Shown here: one piece after another, positions 35,491-44,721 of the stretch | How positions within the stretch are numbered: position 1 is the stretch's first letter | Layout: every line of letters begins with the position of its first letter | NCBI RefSeq assembly: GCF_943192995.1 | Contig: NZ_CALPCP010000002.1 | Location: 248,001 to 312,000, forward strand | Source of the DNA: Flintibacter muris | GTDB lineage: Bacteria; Bacillota; Clostridia; Oscillospirales; Oscillospiraceae | Direction: 5' to 3' | Length of the DNA stretch: 64,000 nt | Position numbers and translations under genes: made by a program | The notes under the pieces: model-generated | Database searches by the model: none | What the model saw: the letters and a program-made list of their open reading frames with translations, nothing else | Told to the model about the DNA's origin: nothing

Positions 35491-36464
35491 AGTACACACC
35501 GGCAAATATCAAAATGTGGGCCAGAATGGGCCAGCGGGGGGCCGTTTTTGGAATTGCCCTGCCGGATATCGCCGCCGGAAAAGAGCGGGTCAAGCTGCTG
35601 ACGGCGGACCTGGCCCTCCTGTCCGGTATGGAGCGGTATGTGAAAAAATACCCGGACAAGTTCCTGAATGTGGGTATTGCGGAGCAGAATATGATCGGAA
35701 TTGCCGCCGGGCTGGCTATGGAAGGATACTGCGTCTTCGCCTCCACCTATGCCTCTTTTATTGCGGTGCGCAGCCTGGAGCAGGTCCGGCAGAACCTGGC
35801 CCATATGGGCTGCAACGTGAAGCTAATCGGCTCCAGCGCCGGGACGGCGGCGGCCAAGTCGGGCATCTCCCACTGGGCCACTGAGGACCTGGCCTTTATG
35901 CGTGCCCTGCCCAAGCTGACGGTGCTCTCCCCGGCGGACAGCCTGGAGGCTGTGAAAATGGCCCGGTGGGCGGCGGACATGGAGGGTCCGGTGTACCTGC
36001 GTCTGAGCGGGGGACTGAGCTGTCCTGTGGTCTACGAGGAGGACTATGAGTTTATCCCCGGTAAGCTGGTCAGGCTCCGGGAGGGGGACGGCCCCGCCGT
36101 CATTGCCACGGGACTGATGGTCAGCGAGGCACTGAAGGCAACGGCAATGTTAGAGGAGCGGGGAATTTCCTGCGCCCTTTACAATATGCACACTATAAAG
36201 CCTGTTGATAAAGAGGGCCTGTCAGAGATATTTGCCCGGCACAGCCTGGTGGTCACGGTGGAGGAGCACATGGTGACCGGCGGCATGGGCAGCGCCGTGG
36301 CGGAGTACAAGTCTACCTTGTCCAACGGGCCCAGGCAGGTGTTTTTGGGCTTTCAAAACACCTTCTGCCAGGCGGGAAGTCAGCGCTATGTCTGGGAACA
36401 GGCTGGGCTGACGGACACTCAGCTTGCGGAGCGAATTGCACAGGAATGGGAGAAAGAGGCATGA
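35487..36464 (+). CDS. Transketolase, C-terminal subunit
   Basis: The 325-residue product has the central pyrimidine-binding domain with the catalytic Glu in VGIAEQNMIGIAAGLA, and the C-terminal domain (EEHMVTGGMGSAVAEY). It resembles DXS/transketolase C-halves. It pairs with the preceding gene and overlaps LuxE by four bases. Confidence 0.93.
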   Translation: MKYTPANIKMWARMGQRGAVFGIALPDIAAGKERVKLLTADLALLSGMERYVKKYPDKFLNVGIAEQNMIGIAAGLAMEGYCVFASTYASFIAVRSLEQVRQNLAHMGCNVKLIGSSAGTAAAKSGISHWATEDLAFMRALPKLTVLSPADSLEAVKMARWAADMEGPVYLRLSGGLSCPVVYEEDYEFIPGKLVRLREGDGPAVIATGLMVSEALKATAMLEERGISCALYNMHTIKPVDKEGLSEIFARHSLVVTVEEHMVTGGMGSAVAEYKSTLSNGPRQVFLGFQNTFCQAGSQRYVWEQAGLTDTQLAERIAQEWEKEA

Positions 36465-37540
36465 TTGAGGATTTCCACCAACTGAATCCCTACAGCCTGG
36501 AGAAGGCAGAAAAGAGTCGGATGCTCACAGAGGAGCTGAAGGAGCTCACCCGCTTTCACCGGGAGCGCTGTCCGGAGTACGCCAATTTTTTGGAGACCGT
36601 GGGCTATGATGAGACAAAGGTGACTGCTCCAGCAGATATCCCCTTTTTCCCGGTGCGGCTGTTCAAGGAGTTCGACCTTTTGAGTATCGGCCGGGAGGAG
36701 GTCTTCAAGACCATGACCTCCTCGGGCACCACGGGCCAGCGGGTTTCCAAAATCTTTGTGGATCAGAAGACCGCTATGCTCCAGCAGAAGGTGATGCTCC
36801 GCATTCTGGGGGACTTTTGGGGGAAGGGCCGGCTGCCCATGCTGGTGGTGGATACTCCGGCGGTGTTGAAGGACCGGAAGTCCTTCACCGCCCGGGGGGC
36901 GGCCATTCTGGGCCTGCAGTTTGCCGCCTGGGAGATGGTCTTTGTCCTCAACGACGACATGACGCTGAATGTGGACAAGCTGCGGGAATTTACCGAGAAA
37001 TACCAGGGAAAGCGGTTTGTCATTTTCGGCTTTACCTTTCTGGTGTGGCAGCACTTCTACCGAGAGCTGCTCCGGCTGAACCAGTCCTTCGACCTGTCTG
37101 AGGCCTTCCTTATGACGGGGGGCGGCTGGAAGAAGCTGGAGAGTGAGGCGGTCTCTCAGGAGGAATTCAAGCGGCGGCTCCGGGAGACCTGCGGTATCCG
37201 CCATTTTCTGGACCACTACGGCATGGTGGAGCAGACCGGCACGATCTACGCCGAGTGCGAGTGCGGCCACCTCCACGCCAGTATCTATTCTGATGTCATC
37301 ATCCGGGATCACCGGGACTTTTTCCCTCTTCCCGCAGGAAAACGGGGGATCATTCAGGTGGTCTCCATCCTGCCCCGTTCCTACCCGGGACATTCCCTTC
37401 TCACCGAGGACGAGGGGGTTATTCTGGGGGAGGACGACTGCCCCTGCGGGCGGAAGGGCAAGTATATCCAGATTCTGGGGCGCATGAAAAGCGCGGAGCT
37501 GAGGGGGTGCAGTGATACCTATGGGGCTGAGTTCCGATAA
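36461..37540 (+). CDS. luxE: LuxE-like acyl-protein synthetase, copy 1
   Basis: The 359-residue enzyme activates a carboxylic acid with ATP. In luminous bacteria LuxE forms an acyl-enzyme that hands the acyl group to the reductase LuxC. Motifs: MTSSGTTGQRVSKI (adenylate-forming loop), FLDHYGMVEQTG and the end GEDDCPCGRKGKYI. The start overlaps the transketolase stop (ATGA), and its 3' end overlaps luxC by 20 bases. A paralogue lies at 44711. Chain length of the substrate is unknown. Confidence 0.88.
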   Translation: MIEDFHQLNPYSLEKAEKSRMLTEELKELTRFHRERCPEYANFLETVGYDETKVTAPADIPFFPVRLFKEFDLLSIGREEVFKTMTSSGTTGQRVSKIFVDQKTAMLQQKVMLRILGDFWGKGRLPMLVVDTPAVLKDRKSFTARGAAILGLQFAAWEMVFVLNDDMTLNVDKLREFTEKYQGKRFVIFGFTFLVWQHFYRELLRLNQSFDLSEAFLMTGGGWKKLESEAVSQEEFKRRLRETCGIRHFLDHYGMVEQTGTIYAECECGHLHASIYSDVIIRDHRDFFPLPAGKRGIIQVVSILPRSYPGHSLLTEDEGVILGEDDCPCGRKGKYIQILGRMKSAELRGCSDTYGAEFR

Positions 37541-38702
37541 TTTGACCTTTTTGGTGGGGAATCTGGAGCGGCTGCGCCAGATGCCTGAGACCCCCGCCCT
37601 TCCCGCCTTTTCAGAGCGGGCGGTGAATTTTTTGGCAAGCCTGTCCCGTCTGCTTCTCCGGGATAAGCGGGGCAGTGTAGACGTGAAGTCCTACGCCTAC
37701 TGGATTCGCCGGGCCTCACTGGAGACGGCCGCCCGGGAGGGAGTTTTTCAAAACCGGCTGGGCCGGGGGGTGGCCCTGCATATCGCCCCCTCCAATGTGC
37801 CGGTAAACTTTGCGGTGTCTATGACCTCCTCCCTTCTGGCGGGGAACTGTACCGTGGTTCGGGTGTCCGCCAAGCCCTTTCCCCAGGTGGACCTGATCTG
37901 TGAGGCCATCAACCTCCTTTTGGACGGGGAGTGTGCCGGTATGCGGCCTTACATCTGCGTCCTGCGCTATGAGCACAGCGGGGAGATTACCCAGGCCCTG
38001 TCCTCCATGTGCGACCTGCGGGTGATCTGGGGCGGGGACCGCACCATTGAGACCATCCGCCAGGCGCCGCTGCCTCCCCGGGCGGTGGAGCTGGCCTTTG
38101 CGGACCGGTACTCCATCGCTGTCATTGACACGGAGACCTATCTGGAGCAGAATCCGGAAGAAATTGCGAAGAAGTTTTACACAGATACCTACTACACAGA
38201 CCAGAACGCGTGCAGCTCCCCACGGCTGGTGGTCTGGCTGGGGGACAGAATCCAGGAGGCCCGAGAGTGGTTCTGGGGTGCGCTGGGGAAGATCGTCCAA
38301 CGGGACTACCACATGCAGTCCATCCAGGCTGTGGACAAGTATTCCGCTGTCTGTGCCCTGGGCATGAGCCGCCCCGGCGTCCGGTATGTGCCCGGGGATA
38401 CCCTGGTGGTGCGGGCGGAGCTGGACCGGCTGACGGCGGATGTGATGGACTATAAGTGCGGCGGCGGCTGTTTCTTTGAGTATGCCGCCAGGGACCTGGA
38501 GGAGATCGTCCCGGTGCTGACCAAGCGCTGTCAGACGGTGGCGGTGCTGGGTGTGGACCGGGAGCGGGTCCGGGAGCTGGTGTTCTCCAGGGGTGTTCGA
38601 GGGGTGGACCGAATAGTCCCCCTGGGCGGGACCATGGAGCTGTCTTTTACCTGGGACGGCTTCAAAATGGTGGAGAGCATGAGCCGGTATGTCTATGGAT
38701 GA
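37521..38702 (+). CDS. luxC: LuxC-like acyl-protein/acyl-CoA reductase, copy 1
   Basis: The 393-residue product is a reductase of the LuxC family that makes an aldehyde from an activated acyl group. It shows HIAPSNVPVNFAVSMTSSLL (cofactor region) and the active-site Cys in DQNACSSPRLVVW. The ATG at 37521 is chosen because it aligns exactly with the paralogue start at 45780. A GTG at 37512 is an alternative not available in the paralogue. It overlaps luxE by 20 bases, implying a tight LuxE-LuxC pair. Confidence 0.87.
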   Translation: MGLSSDNLTFLVGNLERLRQMPETPALPAFSERAVNFLASLSRLLLRDKRGSVDVKSYAYWIRRASLETAAREGVFQNRLGRGVALHIAPSNVPVNFAVSMTSSLLAGNCTVVRVSAKPFPQVDLICEAINLLLDGECAGMRPYICVLRYEHSGEITQALSSMCDLRVIWGGDRTIETIRQAPLPPRAVELAFADRYSIAVIDTETYLEQNPEEIAKKFYTDTYYTDQNACSSPRLVVWLGDRIQEAREWFWGALGKIVQRDYHMQSIQAVDKYSAVCALGMSRPGVRYVPGDTLVVRAELDRLTADVMDYKCGGGCFFEYAARDLEEIVPVLTKRCQTVAVLGVDRERVRELVFSRGVRGVDRIVPLGGTMELSFTWDGFKMVESMSRYVYG

Positions 38703-38712
38703 GGTGATTGAG

Positions 38713-39456
38713 ATGCTGCTGAAAGGAAAAACGGCTGTGGTCACCGGCTGCAGCCGGGGGATCGGCAAGGCGATTCTGGAGCGCATGGCCGCCAACGGCG
38801 CGGATGTGTTTGCAGTGGTGCGCCGGGAGAGCCCGGAATTTGCTGAGCACTGCGCCAGTCTTTCGACGGAGCACGGTGTGGAAATCCAGACTGTTTATGC
38901 GGATTTTGAAAGCGAGGACGAGGTGACCGCCGCCGCAAAGAGCATCCTGAAAACCAAGCGGCAGATCGACATTCTGGTCAACAATATTGGAATCGCCTTC
39001 CCTCAGCGAATGCTGGCTATGACCCCTATGGGTGCAGTCAAAGAGTCCTTTCAGGTGAATGTCTTTTCCGGTCTTCTGTTCACGCAGTTGATTAGTAAGA
39101 GTATGATGCGGGTCAAACAGGGCAGTATTGTATTTCTGTCCTCCTCCGCCGCATTTGACGGAGGTTCGAATATTGAGTATTCCGCAGGGAAAGCCGCTGT
39201 GTTGGGTGTGACCCGGCGGCTGGCAGTGGAGCTGGGGGCCTTCGGTATCCGGGTGAACGCCGTTGCCCCTGGCCTGACCGACACGGACATGGGCAGAATG
39301 ACCAGCGAGGAGGTCAAAACCATTGCCTTGAGTAGGAATATCATGAAGCGGCTGGGCCAGCCGGAGGAGATTGCGGATGCGGTGGTCTTCCTTGGGTCAG
39401 ACCTCTCCCGGTTTATGACAGGTCAGGTGCTGCGGGTAGACGGCGGTTTGTTGTAA
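38713..39456 (+). CDS. SDR family FabG-like reductase
   Basis: The 247-residue enzyme has TGCSRGIGKA, NNIG, SSSAAFDG and the catalytic YSAGKAA. The ATG at 38713 gives the normal FabG length and has GAGGTG 6 bases upstream. Earlier in-frame ATGs overlap luxC and lack a site. It is similar in role to the reductase at 33926. A keto group on an ACP- or nucleotide-bound intermediate is the likely substrate. Confidence 0.87.
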   Translation: MLLKGKTAVVTGCSRGIGKAILERMAANGADVFAVVRRESPEFAEHCASLSTEHGVEIQTVYADFESEDEVTAAAKSILKTKRQIDILVNNIGIAFPQRMLAMTPMGAVKESFQVNVFSGLLFTQLISKSMMRVKQGSIVFLSSSAAFDGGSNIEYSAGKAAVLGVTRRLAVELGAFGIRVNAVAPGLTDTDMGRMTSEEVKTIALSRNIMKRLGQPEEIADAVVFLGSDLSRFMTGQVLRVDGGLL

Positions 39457-39485
39457 GTTAACTGTGTTGTGGTAAGGAGTATGTT

Positions 39486-41297
39486 ATGGCAATGATACGA
39501 GTAGCGGACTACATTATGAAGCGGATTTATGAGGAAGGGGTTCGGCATCTGTTCTATGTTCCGGGGGGACAGTGTGTCTACCTTACGGACGCCCTGCGCA
39601 GAATTGACGGCATCCAGGGTGTGGCAATGCACCATGAGCAGGCGGCAGCCATGGCGGCACTGTCCTATGCGCTCATAAACGAGAACTTTGGCGCCTGCCT
39701 TGTGACAACCGGATGTGCGGGGACGAACACCATGACTGGTGTACTTCATGCGTGGCAGGATAGTATCCCCTGCATCTTTATATCAGGACAGCAGAACTAT
39801 CATCAAACGATTAAGGCATCCGGCCTGCCTCTGCGTGCTGTTGGTGTACAGGAAGCGGATACGGAAAGCATCATGAAGCCTGTTACAAAATTTTCTGTGA
39901 CCGTAGAGAGCGAGGATAAAATCGGCTATTACATGGACAAGGCGATTTATCTGGCAAAAGAGGGGCGGAAGGGGCCGGTCTGGGTTGATGTGCCGCTGAA
40001 TGTTCAGAACGCTGTAGTTAACGAGGAGCGGCTGGAACGCTTTGTACCGGAGGCTGTGGAGTTGCCCAGGGCCGCCGAGGAGGATGTGCAGTATGCGGCG
40101 CAGGCGCTGAGGCATGCGCAGCGGCCGGTGATTCTGGCCGGGCACGGTATCCGAAGCGCTGGAGCGATTGAGGAATTCAAGCGTCTGGTTGAAAAGATAT
40201 CGATCCCTGTGACATTTACAAGGTTTTCTTATGACTTTTTACCCTCTGACCAGCCTTTGCATATGGGAATCGTGAGTGCTTTGGGAGGAGCCTCCCGCTA
40301 TGGGAACTTTACCATTCAAAACGCTGATCTGGTGCTCAGTATCGGCTGCCGGCTCCATTCTGATACGACAGGGACAGAGTTTGAAAAGTTTGCCAGAGAG
40401 GCAAAGATCATTGCAGTAGACATTGACGGGGTGGAACACAGCAAAAAAAGCGTTAAAATTGACCGTTTTATTCTTGGAGACGCAAAGGATTTTCTGACTA
40501 AGCTGAATGCAGTTGAGTTGGGACGGACTTCCCAAGTGTGGCTGGACAAATGCCGCCATTGGAAGGAAATTTTCCGGCATCAAAGCGAATGGGATGAGCC
40601 GGATCATCTGGTTGATTTGAAGGTATTTATGGAACGGCTGTCCCTGAAGATGCCGGAGCATAGCGTATTGATTTCTGACGCGGGCCTGACTGGAATTACC
40701 GTTCCGGCGGCCAGCCGGATCAAGGCGTCGGACCGGGTTATCCCCTCTTTTGTCCAGGGTGAGATGGGCTACTCCCTGCCGGGGGCCTGCGGGATTGCCG
40801 TGCTGGCGGAGGGCCCGGTGATCTCCTACACTGGCGACGGCTCCTTCATGATGAATTTGCAGGAGCTGCAAACGGTGGTCCGGAATCAGTTCAATATCAA
40901 GATTGTCATCATGAACAACAACGGCTATTCCGGTGTCCGCCACGGCCAGCGGGCCCATTTCCGGGGAAAGACCATTGGCACCGATCCCAGCAACGGTCTG
41001 GACTTTCCGGACTATGGAAAAATCGCCGCCGCTTTCGGTATCGCCTATTGCAAAGTGGAGAATACCGGACAGATCGACCAGGGAATCGACCAGATTTTGG
41101 TTTCTGAGGGCCCCTTTATCTGTGAGGTCATGTGCGATCCGGACCAGTTCGACCTCCACAACGCCCTGGTGACCTACGGCAAGCGGAAGTTTGGCTTCCG
41201 TCCCATTGAGGACCAGTCCCCCTTTATTGACCGGGAGACCTTCTTCCGGGAGATGATTGTGGAGCCGCTGGAGGAGAGCTATGGGACGCCCGTATAA
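39486..41297 (+). CDS. Acetolactate-synthase-like TPP enzyme
   Basis: The 603-residue enzyme has the three-domain layout of acetohydroxyacid synthases. A catalytic Glu lies in MHHEQAAAMAA (about residue 45). The TPP motif is GDGSFMMNLQ ... NNNGYSG (about residues 455-485). The family decarboxylates a 2-keto acid and adds the unit to a carbonyl. In a glycan island, relatives such as YerE add a two-carbon branch to a CDP-keto sugar. Here the acceptor could be a keto sugar or the aldehyde made by LuxC. Ribosome site AAGGAG. Confidence 0.9.
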   Translation: MAMIRVADYIMKRIYEEGVRHLFYVPGGQCVYLTDALRRIDGIQGVAMHHEQAAAMAALSYALINENFGACLVTTGCAGTNTMTGVLHAWQDSIPCIFISGQQNYHQTIKASGLPLRAVGVQEADTESIMKPVTKFSVTVESEDKIGYYMDKAIYLAKEGRKGPVWVDVPLNVQNAVVNEERLERFVPEAVELPRAAEEDVQYAAQALRHAQRPVILAGHGIRSAGAIEEFKRLVEKISIPVTFTRFSYDFLPSDQPLHMGIVSALGGASRYGNFTIQNADLVLSIGCRLHSDTTGTEFEKFAREAKIIAVDIDGVEHSKKSVKIDRFILGDAKDFLTKLNAVELGRTSQVWLDKCRHWKEIFRHQSEWDEPDHLVDLKVFMERLSLKMPEHSVLISDAGLTGITVPAASRIKASDRVIPSFVQGEMGYSLPGACGIAVLAEGPVISYTGDGSFMMNLQELQTVVRNQFNIKIVIMNNNGYSGVRHGQRAHFRGKTIGTDPSNGLDFPDYGKIAAAFGIAYCKVENTGQIDQGIDQILVSEGPFICEVMCDPDQFDLHNALVTYGKRKFGFRPIEDQSPFIDRETFFREMIVEPLEESYGTPV

Positions 41298-41326
41298 CCA
41301 AAATACATTGTAAAAAGGTGATTGCT

Positions 41327-41566
41327 ATGACGAATTTGGAAAAATACAACCAGGCCTTTGTGGAGGCTCTGGAAATTTCGGAGGATCAGCTTCCCGGTTT
41401 GGAATACCAGGGCATTGAGCAGTGGGACTCCGTGGGCCACATGGGTCTGGTGGCCACCCTGGAGGATGCCTTCGATATTATGATGGACACGGATGACATT
41501 ATTGATTTCAGTTCCTACGAGAAGGGAAAAGAGATTTTGTCCAAGAGTTACGAGATTGAATTCTGA
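41327..41566 (+). CDS. Acyl carrier protein
   Basis: The 79-residue acidic protein has IEQWDSVGHMGL, where the Ser of DSVGH is the phosphopantetheine site (about residue 36), followed by the helix pattern ATLEDAFDI. It would carry the acyl group for the ligase, reductases, thioesterase and LuxE/LuxC enzymes around it. The ATG at 41327 follows AAAAAGGTG. It is distinct from a housekeeping AcpP in its DSVGH rather than DSLD motif. Confidence 0.92.
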   Translation: MTNLEKYNQAFVEALEISEDQLPGLEYQGIEQWDSVGHMGLVATLEDAFDIMMDTDDIIDFSSYEKGKEILSKSYEIEF

Positions 41567-41586
41567 GGATTAGAGAGGGTGGATTG

Positions 41587-42420
41587 ATGAAGTGCTTTGT
41601 CTGTGGTTCAGAAATGAAGGGCTATTTTAGAAAAAAGATGTTGCCGGAGATGCCGGAATGGGAATATGTACGGTGTGAAAACTGCGGCCTTGTCCTCTGC
41701 CAAACGGTTTATGAAATGTCGGATAGGGAATGGAAACAGATCAATGACGGATGTGGAGAAAAATTTGGGCATGATGAGGACCCGGACGACCCTCGCTGGG
41801 TAGAGCGGCTGAACTGTCAGGCAAAGCTGTTTGCAGGGCTGGCCGACCAAGGTGTTTGGGAACCGGAGATGCGCTTTGTGGACTACGGCTGTGGAGACGG
41901 GAAGCTGGCGGACTATGTGCAAAATGAGCTGAATGTCAGCAAAACAGGGATGTCTTCCTCCCATAAGCTCCTGAAATATGAAAAATTTATCCGCCCGGAA
42001 GGAGAAAACGACTTTTTGCGGGATGAGGACATGAAGCCCGGCAGCTTTGATATGGTAGTTTCCTGTTCTGTGTTTGAGCATCTGCTGGGCAGGCCTGATG
42101 TGGATGAAATTATCGGCCTGCTGAACGACAAGGGGACGCTCTGTATGCATACTCTGGTCTGCGAAGAGGTGCCGCAGGACCCGGACTGGTTCTATCTGCT
42201 GGGCGGACACTGTACGCTGTGGACAAACAAGAGTATGGCCCTGCTGTTTGAGCAGTACGGCTTTGCAGGCTGTGCCTATCATGTAGAGGGGCGTATGTGG
42301 TTCTTTTTCAAGGACAGGCAGCGGTTTGAGCAGCTGAGGAGCAAAGCTCCGTCCATTCCAGGTGAATGGGTGTTTTCCGACAAATTTGTGGACTACTGGA
42401 AGCAAAAGCCCTATCGCTGA
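41587..42420 (+). CDS. Class I SAM methyltransferase with N-terminal zinc knuckle
   Basis: The 277-residue protein has two cysteine pairs (CFVCG and CENCG) that likely bind zinc, then a SAM-binding motif VDYGCGDGKLAD near residue 98 and DMVVSCSVFEHL. It is typical of methyltransferases in O-antigen and flagellar glycan loci, including C-methyltransferases for deoxysugars. The substrate is unknown. It lies between the acyl carrier protein and the AMP ligase. Confidence 0.88.
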   Translation: MKCFVCGSEMKGYFRKKMLPEMPEWEYVRCENCGLVLCQTVYEMSDREWKQINDGCGEKFGHDEDPDDPRWVERLNCQAKLFAGLADQGVWEPEMRFVDYGCGDGKLADYVQNELNVSKTGMSSSHKLLKYEKFIRPEGENDFLRDEDMKPGSFDMVVSCSVFEHLLGRPDVDEIIGLLNDKGTLCMHTLVCEEVPQDPDWFYLLGGHCTLWTNKSMALLFEQYGFAGCAYHVEGRMWFFFKDRQRFEQLRSKAPSIPGEWVFSDKFVDYWKQKPYR

Positions 42421-42453
42421 AACTTATGTGGTCCAAAAGAGGGAGGATTACAG

Positions 42454-43866
42454 ATGATCTGGGACTTACAAAAATACCATGACAATACGGCCATACTGGA
42501 TGAATACGGCGTATCCCTGACCTATGGAACGCTGGCCGAAGAGGGGCAGCGCCTTGCGGATGCCATAGGACGCCGCTGTCTGGTGTTTGTCCTGTGCAGG
42601 AACGAGATTGGCGCACTGGTGGGCTATACCGGTCTGATTAACGGCGGATGTGTTCCCCTTTTGCTGAACAGCCATATGGACGGTGAGGCCTTGACAGGGC
42701 TGCTGGAAACCTATCAGCCTCCCTATTTGTGGGCGCCGGAGGACAAGCTGGATGCTTTCCCGGGTATGACGCAGGTGTACAGCGCCTTTGGCTGCTGTCT
42801 CCTGCGGACCGGTTACGGGACTGAGTACCCCCTGCATCCAGACCTGGCCCTGCTGCTGACCACCTCCGGCTCTACCGGAAGTCCCAAATTTGTCCGCCAG
42901 AGCTACAGAAATATCCGTGCCAACGCTGAATCTATCGCGGCCTATCTGGAGCTGGATAAGACAGAGCGCCCAATTACCACCCTGCCCATGAGCTACACCT
43001 ACGGTCTGTCCATCATCAACAGTCATCTTCTGGTGGGAGGGACACTGCTGCTCACCGAGAAGTCCCTGATGCAGCGGGAGTTCTGGTCCTTCTTCAAGCA
43101 GGGAGGGGCGAGCTCCTTCGGAGGGGTACCCTATACCTACGAGATGCTGGATAAGATGCGTTTTGACCGGATGGAGCTGCCCTCTCTGCGCACCATGACC
43201 CAGGCGGGAGGCAAGCTGTCCCCGGCACTGCATAAGAAGTTCGCTGAGGATGCTCAAAAGAAGGGCAGACGGTTTGTGGTGATGTACGGACAGTGCGAGG
43301 CTACCGCCCGGATGGCCTATCTGCCGGCGGAGAAGGCGGTGGAGAAATGCGGGTCCATGGGGATTGCCATCCCCGGAGGAAAATTCTGCCTGATCGACGC
43401 TGACGGCGGGCAGATTATCACTCCCGGCGTCACCGGCGAGCTGGTCTATGAGGGGGCAAATGTGACCCTTGGCTACGCGGAGCGGGGAGAGGACCTGGCC
43501 AAGGGGGACGAGCGGGGCGGTGTGCTCCAGACTGGTGATATGGCAAAATTTGATGCGGACGGCTACTATTACATCACTGGCCGGAAAAAGCGCTTTTTGA
43601 AAATTTATGGCAACCGGGTGAACCTGGATGAGGTGGATGGACTGGTGAAGGAAAAATTCCCGGCCCTGGACTGTGCCAGCGCCGGGGTGGATGACCATTT
43701 GTATGTGTTTATCACAGACAGGACCCAAGGGGAGGCTGTGAAGGACTTTTTAGTCCGCCGGACCAAGCTGAACCCGGCGGCTTTCCAGGTGATTGCCATT
43801 GAAAAGATTCCCAAAAACGACGCGGGAAAGACGCTTTACCGGGAGCTGGAGGCCTATTATACCTAG
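42454..43866 (+). CDS. AMP-dependent acyl ligase (acyl-CoA/ACP synthetase family)
   Basis: The 470-residue enzyme is an adenylate-forming ligase. LLLTTSGSTGSPKFV is the ATP loop, MYGQCEATARM the A5 region, LQTGDMAKFDADGYYYITGRKKR the hinge and KNDAGKTLYRELEAY the catalytic Lys end. It would activate a carboxylic acid and load it on CoA or on the nearby acyl carrier protein. The ribosome site GGGAGG is strong. The substrate cannot be predicted from sequence alone. Confidence 0.9.
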   Translation: MIWDLQKYHDNTAILDEYGVSLTYGTLAEEGQRLADAIGRRCLVFVLCRNEIGALVGYTGLINGGCVPLLLNSHMDGEALTGLLETYQPPYLWAPEDKLDAFPGMTQVYSAFGCCLLRTGYGTEYPLHPDLALLLTTSGSTGSPKFVRQSYRNIRANAESIAAYLELDKTERPITTLPMSYTYGLSIINSHLLVGGTLLLTEKSLMQREFWSFFKQGGASSFGGVPYTYEMLDKMRFDRMELPSLRTMTQAGGKLSPALHKKFAEDAQKKGRRFVVMYGQCEATARMAYLPAEKAVEKCGSMGIAIPGGKFCLIDADGGQIITPGVTGELVYEGANVTLGYAERGEDLAKGDERGGVLQTGDMAKFDADGYYYITGRKKRFLKIYGNRVNLDEVDGLVKEKFPALDCASAGVDDHLYVFITDRTQGEAVKDFLVRRTKLNPAAFQVIAIEKIPKNDAGKTLYRELEAYYT

Positions 43867-43888
43867 AGCAATATGACACCAGAGCTGT

Positions 43889-43981
43889 GGAGGCGGCTGT
43901 GGCCGCCCGCAGAACCGAATGGGCCTGTCTGCAATAGGCGGGCGGCCACAGGCCGCCCATACATGTGGCGGCAGATTATAG
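43889..43981. repeat. GGGGCGGCC-type palindromic repeat inside the operon
   Basis: The element contains GGCTGTGGCCGCCCGCAG, then GGGCCTGTCTGC, and the arm GGCGGGCGGCCACAGGCCGCCC. It is the close relative of the copy at 24670-24777 and fills most of the 138-base gap between the ligase and the thioesterase, without coding capacity. Confidence 0.65.
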
Positions 43982-44004
43982 AAAGTCAGAAGGGGGGATA
44001 TCCA

Positions 44005-44721
44005 ATGCAGATGTTTTGCTTTCCCTACGCGGGGGGCACAGCGGATTTTTTCAGCCAGCTGGAGCCTTGGTTTCCCCCTTCCGTTGAACTGGTAAAACTG
44101 GAGTATGCCGGCCACGGTGCAAGGTGTCAGGAGCCTTTTTATCAAAATTTTTCCCAGCTGGCAGACGACCTGTACCAAACAGTCAAGGGCCTGTACTGCC
44201 CCGGCGGGGAGTATACCCTCTTCGGCTACAGCATGGGGAGCGTTGCGGCGGTGGAGGTTCTGGTTCGAGTTCTTCAGGACGGCCAGCTGCCTCCTCCAAA
44301 GCGGGTGTTTTTGGCGGCCCATGAGCCCTGTACCAAGCGGGAGCTTCTGCGCTTTCGGGGGGATGAGGCGGATGAGTGGGTCAAGCGGCGGACCATCTCC
44401 CTGGGGGGCGTGCCGGAAAGACTGCTGGAAAACCGGACCTTCTGGCGGGTGTATTTGCCCCTCTACCGGGCGGATTACACCCTGATTACCAATTACGACT
44501 TCGACAAACTGACCCTTGCCTGTGAAATTCCCCTGACCGGCCTGTATGGAGCTCAGGATATTGTTCCGGAGGAGATGTGGGGTTGGAGAAAGTATTTTCA
44601 AGGTGAGTGTGAGTTTGTGGAATTTGAAGGAGGCCACTTCTTTATTACACAGCGCCGTCAGGAGCTGGCGGAGTTGATTGTAGACCGCATGGAGGGGGGA
44701 GCGGGTACAGATGGAATTTGA
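44005..44721 (+). CDS. Type II thioesterase (alpha/beta hydrolase)
   Basis: The 238-residue enzyme matches editing thioesterases of polyketide and peptide synthases. It has FCFPYAGGTADFF near the N-terminus, the nucleophile in GYSMGS (about residue 78) and GGHFF near the C-terminus for the catalytic His. It would hydrolyse acyl groups from the acyl carrier protein. The ATG at 44005 has AAGGGGGG upstream. Longer in-frame starts lie inside the repeat. Confidence 0.9.
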   Translation: MQMFCFPYAGGTADFFSQLEPWFPPSVELVKLEYAGHGARCQEPFYQNFSQLADDLYQTVKGLYCPGGEYTLFGYSMGSVAAVEVLVRVLQDGQLPPPKRVFLAAHEPCTKRELLRFRGDEADEWVKRRTISLGGVPERLLENRTFWRVYLPLYRADYTLITNYDFDKLTLACEIPLTGLYGAQDIVPEEMWGWRKYFQGECEFVEFEGGHFFITQRRQELAELIVDRMEGGAGTDGI

